From contig CAWINY010000005.1 in NCBI GenBank assembly GCA_963837635.1, forward strand, positions 1-64,000: a stretch of 64,000 nucleotides of DNA, written 5' to 3'. The translations under genes were made by a program, and so were the position numbers. Under the pieces are notes generated by a model, which made no database searches, had not been told where the DNA came from, and worked only from the letters and a program-made list of their open reading frames with translations. Source of the DNA: CAWINY01 sp963837635. Lineage in GTDB: Bacteria > Acidobacteriota > Terriglobia > Terriglobales > Acidobacteriaceae. Below are positions 25,212 through 31,740 of the stretch, in pieces (the first letter of the stretch is position 1; each line of letters begins with the position of its first letter).

Positions 25212-26096
25212 ATGTTCGAACGCCGTAACATAGTTGGTCGGCAGCACTCTTCCGTTGACGACCGATTGCGCGCGCCGCAACCTTCTATGCTGAAGCTTGA
25301 ATTTGCCGAACTTTCCGACGTGGGCCGCGTCCGCGAGCAGAACGAGGACTATTGCGGCCATGCCGTGCCCGCCGATGAGAAGCAGGCGCGCAGCCGGGGT
25401 TGGATGTTTGTGCTCGCCGACGGCGTGGGCGGTCACGATTACGGCGAGGTGGCCTCGCGTACGGCGGTGGAGAGCATCCTTGCGGGCTTCAGCAGCACCG
25501 CTCCCGGCGAGCCTTTGCCGACGCTGCTCTCCAATCTGGTACAGCAGGCCAACGCGGACGTTTACGAGGCGGGGCACAACGGCAGCACGGGACCACTCAG
25601 AGGGGCGGCGATGGCGACCACCATCGTGGCCTGCGCTCTGCGTTTCGACCGGGCGGTCATCGCTCATGTCGGAGATTCTCGCTGCTACCTGATCCGCCAT
25701 GGAAAGGCATCGCTCCTTACGCGGGATCACACGGTCGCCAACGATCAGTTCCGCATGGGCGTGCTGTCGTCGCGCGAAGCGGAGAAATCCGCCGCGCGCC
25801 ACATGCTGAGCCGGTCGGTGGGACACGACCTGTTCGTCGCGGTCGACACCACGGAAACCCTGCTCAGCACCGGCGACGTTCTGTTGCTCTGTTCCGATGG
25901 CCTGCACGGCGCGATTCCCGACAGCGAGATGGCCCGCGTGCTCAGTCGCCAAACCGACCTGAATCTGGCGGCGCGCGAACTGGTGCAGCTTGCGAACGAG
26001 AGCGACGGCGGGGATAATGTCACGGTTCAGTTGATCCGGGTCAAGGGCGTGGAGCGCGTGGGCATGTATCGTGGCAAGCCGTATCGGATCCAGTGA
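25212..26096 (+). CDS. PP2C-family Ser/Thr protein phosphatase
   Basis: A 294-residue PP2C/Stp-type phosphatase that would remove phosphate from Ser/Thr in the cytoplasm. Metal and phosphate motifs are present in order: DVGRVREQNEDY, FVLADGVGGHDYGEVAS, GDSRCYLIRHG, LLLCSDGLHG and ESDGGDNVTVQLI. I placed the start at the ATG at 25212, though MLKLEFAELSDVG further in is an option since family proteins often begin just before that motif. A Ser/Thr kinase gene follows 229 bases later, so the two probably counteract each other. Confidence 0.88.
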   Translation: MFERRNIVGRQHSSVDDRLRAPQPSMLKLEFAELSDVGRVREQNEDYCGHAVPADEKQARSRGWMFVLADGVGGHDYGEVASRTAVESILAGFSSTAPGEPLPTLLSNLVQQANADVYEAGHNGSTGPLRGAAMATTIVACALRFDRAVIAHVGDSRCYLIRHGKASLLTRDHTVANDQFRMGVLSSREAEKSAARHMLSRSVGHDLFVAVDTTETLLSTGDVLLLCSDGLHGAIPDSEMARVLSRQTDLNLAARELVQLANESDGGDNVTVQLIRVKGVERVGMYRGKPYRIQ

Positions 26097-26167
26097 TCCT
26101 GGTCGTTGGTCGGTGGTCGTTTGTCGTTAGCAAACGGCTTCGGCGATTGCGGCTGCTGAGAACACCC

Positions 26168-26245
26168 TTGTCATTCCGAGCGAAGCGAGGAATCGCTTTA
26201 TTTCCTAGCTGTGAAAGGGATTCCTCGCTTCGCTCGGAATGACAA
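26168..26245. repeat. GTCATTCCGAGCGAAGCGAGG palindrome between phosphatase and kinase
   Basis: Near-perfect inverted repeat: TTGTCATTCCGAGCGAAGCG on the left and CGCTTCGCTCGGAATGACAA on the right, with a 38-base centre. A close copy is at 40340-40418. It is flanked by degenerate TGGTCGTTGGTCG (26098-26135) and AACGACGAACGACC (26290-26320) tracts that mirror each other. Confidence 0.85.
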
Positions 26246-26324
26246 ACCGGATCAGCGTGAATCAGCGGTTATCAGCGGCTAAAGGTTTGCCAACGACGAA
26301 CGACCAACAACGAACGACCATTCA

Positions 26325-27293
26325 ATGAACTCACTACACGTCGGCGAGCAACTCGATCATTACCTCATCGAAGCCTTGGTCGCTCGCAGCGGCATGGCCT
26401 CGATTTTCCGCGCCAAGGATCTGAACACCGGTCGCGACGTCGCCATCAAGCTCCCTCATCCCGAGATGGAGAGCGACACCATCTTCTACGAACGCTTCCA
26501 GCGCGAAGAAACCATCGGCGAGAAGCTGGATCATCCCGGAATCGTTAAAGTGTTCACCGACGCGGACCGCAGCCGGTTGTACATGGTGCAGGAGTGGGTC
26601 GAAGGCCGGCTTCTGCGCAAGCTCATGCACGAGGAGAAGAAGCTGCCGCCGGAGCGGGCGGTGCGCATTGCCCTGGAAATTTGCGGAGCGCTCGCCTACA
26701 TCCACTCGCAGGGGGTGGTGCACCGCGACCTGAAGCCGGAAAACATCATGGTGGATGCCGACGACCACATCAAGCTGATCGATTTCGGCATCGCGGGCAG
26801 CGATGCCGCGCGGCGCATCACCTTCGCCAAGCTGTCGAACACGCTGGGCACGCCCGACTACATCTCGCCGGAGCAGGTCAAAGGCAAGCGCGGCGATGCC
26901 CGCAGCGACTTGTACGCGCTCGGGGTGATGCTCTACGAGATGCTCACCGGGGAGGCGCCCTTCCGCGGCCCCAACGCCTTCGCCATCATGAACGACCGGC
27001 TGTTGAACAACCCCGTTCCACCGCGGGAGCTGAATCCCGAGATTTCACCGGAGCTGCAGGAGATCATCTACCGCGCCCTGGAACGGGAACCGCGCAACCG
27101 CTACCCCAATGCGAGAGAGTTCGCCAGGGACCTGGAGCATCCCGAGCAGGTGGGAGTGGCCGACCGGGAGGAGATGCACAACTGGAAGAGCCGCCGCTCG
27201 CCGCTGTCACGGAGAATCGCTTTCTACGCCATGCTCGCGCTCATTCCCGTGGTGATTTTCGCGTTTCTTTTCTATGTCGCGCGGCACACCTAG
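26325..27293 (+). CDS. Membrane-anchored Ser/Thr protein kinase (PknB type)
   Basis: A 322-residue Hanks-type kinase. The Gly-rich loop is degenerate (ARSGMASIFRAKD). The catalytic Lys lies in VAIKLPHPE, the loop is VVHRDLKPENIMV, the metal site is LIDFGIAG, and GTPDYISPEQVKG precedes DLYALGVMLYEMLTGEAPF. The kinase ends near 275. One TM helix (about 296-318, FYAMLALIPVVIFAFLFYVA) anchors it with only a few residues outside, so it lacks a large external sensor domain. The upstream PP2C gene is its likely partner phosphatase. Confidence 0.9.
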   Translation: MNSLHVGEQLDHYLIEALVARSGMASIFRAKDLNTGRDVAIKLPHPEMESDTIFYERFQREETIGEKLDHPGIVKVFTDADRSRLYMVQEWVEGRLLRKLMHEEKKLPPERAVRIALEICGALAYIHSQGVVHRDLKPENIMVDADDHIKLIDFGIAGSDAARRITFAKLSNTLGTPDYISPEQVKGKRGDARSDLYALGVMLYEMLTGEAPFRGPNAFAIMNDRLLNNPVPPRELNPEISPELQEIIYRALEREPRNRYPNAREFARDLEHPEQVGVADREEMHNWKSRRSPLSRRIAFYAMLALIPVVIFAFLFYVARHT

Positions 27294-27306
27294 GCGATTC
27301 GCTGGT

Positions 27307-27336
27307 TTGCTGAGGGCTCGGTGCTTTCCTTATAAT
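27307..27336 (+). promoter_or_regulatory. Promoter of purS (TTGCTG-18-TATAAT)
   Basis: TTGCTG at 27307-27312 and a perfect TATAAT at 27331-27336 are 18 bases apart. Transcription would begin near 27343, only about 3 bases before the purS GTG, so the mRNA may be almost leaderless. Confidence 0.55.
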
Positions 27337-27345
27337 CGTTTCATC

Positions 27346-27591
27346 GTGAAAGCCTACGTCTACGTTTCGTTGAAGAAAAGCGTGCTCGATCCGCAGGGCA
27401 AGACCATTCACAACGCCTTAAAGAAAATGGGCTATCGTGGCGTGGGCGATGTGCGCCAGGGTAAATATTTCGAGTTGACGGTCGACGGCGAACTCGATCG
27501 CCAGCAAGCACAGGCCGAGGTGGAGCGCATTGCGCGCGAGGTGCTTACCAATCCGGTCATCGAGGAATTCAGCTACAAGCTGGAGGAGTAG
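27346..27591 (+). CDS. purS: Phosphoribosylformylglycinamidine synthase subunit PurS
   Basis: PurS is the small third subunit of the FGAM synthase complex (PurLQS) in purine synthesis. The 81-residue product, MKAYVYVSLKKSVLDPQGKT then HNALKKMGYRGVGDVRQGKYFEL and NPVIEEFSYKLEE, fits the family in sequence and length. I chose the GTG at 27346; the longer frame adds a non-conserved Arg-rich stretch. purQ and purL are not adjacent. glmS, another glutamine-amidotransferase gene, follows. Confidence 0.92.
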   Translation: MKAYVYVSLKKSVLDPQGKTIHNALKKMGYRGVGDVRQGKYFELTVDGELDRQQAQAEVERIAREVLTNPVIEEFSYKLEE

Positions 27592-27622
27592 ATACTGGGA
27601 GCTTTTCCCTCCCCGGGGTGCC

Positions 27623-27652
27623 CAAAACGTTACGTTACGTTGGTACGTTTTG
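27623..27652. promoter_or_regulatory. Inverted repeat upstream of glmS
   Basis: CAAAACGT (27623-27630) is the inverse of ACGTTTTG (27645-27652). The loop holds a TACGTTACGT direct repeat. It lies about 95 bases before the glmS start and could be an operator or mRNA structure. No glmS ribozyme core was recognized here. Confidence 0.35.
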
Positions 27653-27746
27653 AGGCGAGAAATGGTCGTCCGGCAGCACAAAACCCGCTATTCTACAGTA
27701 ATCATTTAGCCTGTATCCCCTGCTTTCCGCAGGCGAGAGGTGAACC

Positions 27747-29622
27747 GTGTGCGGCATTGTTGGCTACGTTGGTAAGAAGCGGGTCGTCCCCGTCATCCTG
27801 GACGGACTGAAGCGGCTGGAATATCGCGGTTATGATTCGGCGGGCATTGCCGTGGCCGGAAACGGCGATGGTCTGCAGATCCGGCGCGCCGAGGGCAAGC
27901 TGCGCAATCTGGAAGAGGTGATCCGCCTCAAGCCGCTGGATGGGACCTACGGCATCGGCCACACCCGTTGGGCCACGCACGGCCGCCCCAGCGAAGAGAA
28001 TGCGCATCCTCACCGCGATTGCACTGGCCGCATCGTCGTGGTGCATAACGGCATCGTCGAAAACTACGTGCAACTCAAGCGCAAGCTACGCGAGCAAGGC
28101 CACACCTTTTCGACGGAAACCGACACCGAGGTCATCGCCCACCTGGTCGAGGAATACTTCCTGAAAAGCCCCGACGGCAAGCGGCCTTCGCTGGAAGAGG
28201 CCGTCCGCCAGACCGTGAAGCAGTTGACGGGCGTCTTCGCGCTCGCGGTCATCGCGATCGACGAGCCCAACAAGATCGTGGCCGCGCGCAATGGTCCGCC
28301 GGCGGTGATCGGCCTGGGCAAAGATGAATACTTTGTCGCCTCCGATGTGCCGGCCATCCTGTATCACACGCGCGACCTGTTCTTCATGGCCGACGGCGAT
28401 CTCGCCGTCATCACGCCGGACGGCGTGCAGGTAACCGATTTCGACGGACACCCCATCGCCCGCCAGGTGCAGCACATCACCTGGGACCCGATCATGGCGG
28501 AGAAGGGCGGCTTCAAGCACTTCATGCTCAAGGAAATCTACGAGCAGCCGCGAGCCGTGCGCGATACCACCATGGGGCGCGTTTCGCTGGACACGGGCAG
28601 GGTTTTCCTGGATGAGATGGAGATCGCCGACGACGAATTCCGCGAGCTGAAGAAGATCAACATCGCCGCCTGCGGCACCAGTTGGCATGCCGGGCTGGCC
28701 GGCAAATTCATGATCGAGCGGCTGGCCCGGGTTCCGGTCGAAGTGGACTACGCCAGCGAGTACCGCTATCGCGATCCCGATTCTCACGCCGCACGAGTTG
28801 ACCCTGCTGATCACCCAATCGGGCGAGACCGCGGACACCATCGCGGCGCAGCGCGAGTCGAAGAGCAAGGGAGTCAAGACGCTGGCCATCTGCAACGTGG
28901 TCGGCTCGATGGTGACGCGGGAGGCGCACGGCACCATCTATACCCATGCCGGTCCGGAGATCGGCGTGGCCTCCACCAAGGCATTCACCGGCCAACTAAC
29001 CGCGCTGTTTCTGCTGGCGCTCTATCTGGCGGAGAAGCGCGGCACGCTCCCCAGCGACCAGATCTGCCGCTACATTGACGAACTGAACCGCATTCCCGGC
29101 AAGCTGGAATCGATTCTCGCTCATGAAGAGGAATACGAGGACCTGGCCAAGGCCTACAGTCGCGCGCAGGACTTCCTCTTTCTGGGTCGCGGCGTCCATT
29201 ACCCGATCGCGCTGGAAGGCGCACTCAAGTTGAAGGAAATCTCCTACATCCACGCCGAAGGCTACCCCGCCGGGGAGATGAAGCACGGGCCCAACGCGCT
29301 GATCGACGAGAATCTACCGGTGGTGATCCTGGCCACGCACGATGAGCACGACGCCGCTTCGCTCCAGCGCTACGAAAAGACGCTTTCCAACCTGAAAGAG
29401 GTGAAGGCGCGCTCGGGCAAGGTGATCGCCGTGGCCACCGAAGGCGACGAGGAGATCCGCGAGGCTGCCGATCATGTCGTCTTCGTGCCCCCCGCGCCGG
29501 AGTTGCTCAGCTCGATCCTGGAGATCGTGCCCCTGCAACTGTTGGCCTATCACATCGCCGTGCGCCGTGGCTGCGATGTAGACCAGCCGCGCAACTTGGC
29601 GAAGTCGGTGACCGTGGAATAG
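27747..29622 (+). CDS. glmS: Glutamine-fructose-6-phosphate aminotransferase, interrupted by one frameshift
   Basis: GlmS makes glucosamine-6-phosphate for peptidoglycan and LPS. The GTG start gives MCGIVGYVG, with Cys2 as the glutaminase nucleophile, then RGYDSAGIAV and GIGHTRWATHGRPS. The sugar-isomerase half has NIAACGTSWHAGL. Near 28776 one extra C in GATCCCGATT shifts the frame: the first frame runs on as an unrelated tail to 29078, while ITQSGETADTIAA ... KEISYIHAEGYPAGEMKHGP continues in the next frame to the normal end DQPRNLAKSVTVE at 29622. With the base removed the protein would be about 624 residues, slightly above the usual 610. As glmS is normally essential, a sequence error is the likeliest cause. 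Confidence 0.88.
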
Positions 29623-29680
29623 AAGTTGCCGCTGATTGAGTGAGTGTGCGGAGGCAAATAATAATTCCGCCTACTGGCTA

Positions 29681-29703
29681 ATCTATTCGCCTCCTGAATA
29701 GAT
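29681..29703. terminator. Inverted repeat between convergent glmS and crp-like gene
   Basis: ATCTATTC (29681-29688) and GAATAGAT (29696-29703) flank a 7-base loop. The stem is AT-rich and lacks a clear T-run, so terminator function for the convergent genes is only possible. Confidence 0.3.
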
Positions 29704-29845
29704 ATTGTGCCTACTGTTTATCGAGATTCTGCTTGGCCAGACGGGGCAATGCCGGGCAAGGCTTTTAGCCAGTCCCAAGTGCTCGTCATCAGTACTAAGC
29801 TCCCCAGGCGCTACCGCCGCTCAAAAGAAAACGCCAATGGCGCGG

Positions 29846-30565
29846 TTAGCCCCCAAGCATGGCAACCAGCGCTGGCCGGTTGCGAATAACCAGGTTGGCG
29901 CCTTTGATGTAGGCGAGTTGTTCGGTGCGAAACTCCCCCAGAGTGCGCGTGACGGTCTCCCGCGAGGTGCCGATCACCTGCGCGATTTCCTCGTGTGTCA
30001 TCGCCACCTTCACCCGGGTCCCTTCTGCAGTGTTCTCCCCGCCAATGGCCGCCCATTCGAGCAGGACGCCGGCCAGCTTTTCGCGGGCCGAGTGGCACAG
30101 GCCCAGTGACCGAATCTGCTCATAGGCAGCTTGGCAACTGGAACTCAGGTGCTTAGCGGCTTGCAGGCATCCGTCGATGTGCTCGCGGAGAAACTTCATG
30201 AAGTCTTCGCGACGGACGAAGTTAACTTGGCTGGGATGAAGGGTCTCAGCCGTCATCTCGTAAGGGGTGCCGGAGACGCTGGCATGCAGGCCCAGCATCT
30301 CGCCAGGTTTGGCTATCCTCAAGATGAGCGTCTTGCCATCGGAGGCAGTAATCGAGAGTTTTGCGCTGCCCTTGCAGAGCAGGAAAACGCCGCGCGGCTT
30401 CTGGCCTTGGGAAAACAGCATGGCGCCACTTGGGTACGAGGCGGGGAACGTGATGGCTTGGAACGCCTCCAGGCTGGGCTTGGGGAGGTCGCAGAAGAAG
30501 CCCTTGTCGCGCAACGTGCAAGTCGTGCAATTGTCGACGATTTCCAGTCCGTAAGGTGCGCTCAT
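29846..30565 (-). CDS. Crp/Fnr-family transcription regulator
   Basis: I chose the ATG at 30565 (239 residues). The N-terminus carries three Cys (DNCTTCTLRDKGFFCDL), as in Fe-S or redox-sensing Fnr relatives. Then comes a cyclic-nucleotide-type beta-roll (SGAMLFSQGQKPRGVFLLCKG ... ILRIAKPGEMLGLHASVSG). The C-terminal winged helix has MTHEEIAQVIGTSRETVTRTLGEF; its recognition helix SRETVTR keeps the Arg/Glu/Arg set that in E. coli CRP reads TGTGA. A perfect TGTGA-N6-TCACA site lies 46 bases upstream of the start, so it probably regulates itself. The fourth Cys of E. coli FNR is not at its usual place; a Cys in FLLCKG might substitute. Confidence 0.88.
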   Translation of the reverse strand: MSAPYGLEIVDNCTTCTLRDKGFFCDLPKPSLEAFQAITFPASYPSGAMLFSQGQKPRGVFLLCKGSAKLSITASDGKTLILRIAKPGEMLGLHASVSGTPYEMTAETLHPSQVNFVRREDFMKFLREHIDGCLQAAKHLSSSCQAAYEQIRSLGLCHSAREKLAGVLLEWAAIGGENTAEGTRVKVAMTHEEIAQVIGTSRETVTRTLGEFRTEQLAYIKGANLVIRNRPALVAMLGG

Positions 30566-30610
30566 TTGATTCGCTCCTGAGTACAACGTTCTTACTATAT
30601 CACTAGAGCG

Positions 30611-30626
30611 TGTGACGTGGATCACA
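30611..30626. promoter_or_regulatory. CRP-type operator TGTGA-N6-TCACA
   Basis: TGTGACGTGGATCACA is a perfect consensus CRP half-site pair. It is centred about 53 bases upstream of the Crp/Fnr gene start on the minus strand and points to autoregulation. The rest of the spacer 30627-30863 shows no gene. Confidence 0.7.
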
Positions 30627-30863
30627 AGCAAGAAAATATCTGGAGGGACGCGAATGGGTCCTTAAGACAATCTCAATGATGTGTCGATATGCTCATCGAG
30701 CACCATCCCACAAGCTGGCGGCAGTGGAACGGCTCATTGAGAGCCGCAGCCCCTCAGGAAACATCAACTGACACCAAAACTGGCACTAGCGCGGTTACCC
30801 GTACTGACTCAGCGTGCTCGAATGTGGTACAAGTGATTTAGCAGTAGCAACTTACCCCGATAT

Positions 30864-30952
30864 GCCCGGGTGGCGAAACTGGCAGACGCACGGGACTTAA
30901 AATCCCGAGTCCCGCAAGGGACGTGTCGGTTCGATTCCGACCCCGGGCACCA
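30864..30952 (+). tRNA. tRNA-Leu (anticodon UAA)
   Basis: A class II tRNA with acceptor GCCCGGG ... CCCGGGC, D-arm TGGCGAAACTGGCAGACG, anticodon loop CTTAAAA (UAA), a long variable arm (GTCCCGCAAGGGACGT) and T-loop GGTTCGATTCC. The 3' CCA is encoded (30950-30952). Confidence 0.96.
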
Positions 30953-31145
30953 TTTGTAAGATCCTTCCGCTACGCGTCAGGATTTCGGCTGCGGGCTCCC
31001 GTAGGGTTTTTCCGTGGTTGTGTCCCAATCGACACAGGCCCCTGTACCGCTCCAGATCTAAAGTGTAGCCGTCTTATTGTCAGACACTTGCGCCAGGAAA
31101 CAGTTGAATTTCGCCTAAGTGCCTGATTTTCCACAGAGTTTCCCA

Positions 31146-31174
31146 TTGCAGAGGCTCGATTTTCGGGGTAGAAT
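31146..31174 (+). promoter_or_regulatory. Promoter TTGCAG-17-TAGAAT
   Basis: TTGCAG (31146-31151) and TAGAAT (31169-31174) are 17 bases apart. The predicted start near 31181 gives a leader of about 130 bases before the 75-residue gene. Confidence 0.55.
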
Positions 31175-31190
31175 AAAGCGTTTCTGGGGC

Positions 31191-31263
31191 ATTCCTCACT
31201 CGGCCCTGCGGGGCCTCGGATGTTTATAGAGTCGTTTTGAATCCATCCGGAGCGGTGAGGAAT
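31191..31263 (+). other. Structured leader of the 75-residue gene
   Basis: ATTCCTCAC (31191-31199) is the exact inverse of GTGAGGAAT (31255-31263). Inside lies a GGCCCTGCGGGGCC hairpin. The region from the tRNA (30953) to 31313 has no other gene-like content. Confidence 0.5.
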
Positions 31264-31313
31264 CGAAGAATCAATCCGCACGAAATAGAACATACTTTTA
31301 AAGGATGTAACTG

Positions 31314-31541
31314 ATGGCACGTCGACGTGGCAATCCCAACTGGGGTAAACCGGAGCCGATTGGTCCGGTGACTCCAACAATCACGGAATTCGAGCAAGTG
31401 GTTCGCGAGTTCAAGCTCCTGCCGGACCAGTATGTGCGTTCTACCCGCCTGCGGGAGTGGGCGCGGCGCAACAAGAATTCGAAGTACATCCCCGAGCCGC
31501 TTTTGGAAGCCTGGGGTTTTGAAATCGAGTCCACCTTGTAG
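31314..31541 (+). CDS. Small conserved-looking protein of unknown function, 75 aa
   Basis: Not recognized. The product starts with a basic, Pro/Gly-rich stretch (MARRRGNPNWGKPEPIGP), then a helix-prone acidic/hydrophobic part (TITEFEQVVREFKLLPDQYV) and a basic segment (STRLREWARRNKNSKYIP) before LLEAWGFEIESTL. No signal peptide or membrane helix is seen; the basic patches suggest nucleic-acid or ribosome contact, but this is a guess. AAGGA lies about 10 bases before the ATG. A good promoter, a structured leader and a strong terminator make it a well-defined single-gene transcript. Confidence 0.75.
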   Translation: MARRRGNPNWGKPEPIGPVTPTITEFEQVVREFKLLPDQYVRSTRLREWARRNKNSKYIPEPLLEAWGFEIESTL

Positions 31542-31561
31542 ATGCTGTGCAGCGAGACGCT

Positions 31562-31591
31562 AGGCCGCCGGATACGGCGGCCTTATTTTTT
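31562..31591 (+). terminator. Rho-independent terminator after the 75-residue gene
   Basis: AGGCCGCCG pairs with CGGCGGCCT around GATA, followed by TATTTTTT. It lies 20 bases past the stop codon. Confidence 0.85.
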
Positions 31592-31599
31592 GGTGTGCT

Positions 31600-31675
31600 A
31601 TTCCGTTCTCCGTTCTCCGTCGCTGGTGATGGTGAACGGGAAACGAGACGGAAGACGGGAAACGGGAAACGATAC
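31600..31675. repeat. CCGTTCTCCG / GGGAAACG short-period tract
   Basis: TCCGTTCTCCGTTCTCCGT is followed by GAACGGGAAACGAGACGG and ACGGGAAACGGGAAACG, partly inverse units. It is the same style as the tracts at 7365 and 57506 and fills the space before glnE. Confidence 0.6.
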
Positions 31676-31740
31676 AAGTTCGCTACTCTTACCGGCGAGC
31701 TTTCACCCTGCTGCAAACGGGGAACTGATATGCTCGATGT

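Noticed and set aside
27592..27746. glmS ribozyme upstream of glmS
   Set aside because: The conserved catalytic core is not recognizable and the spacer is too short.
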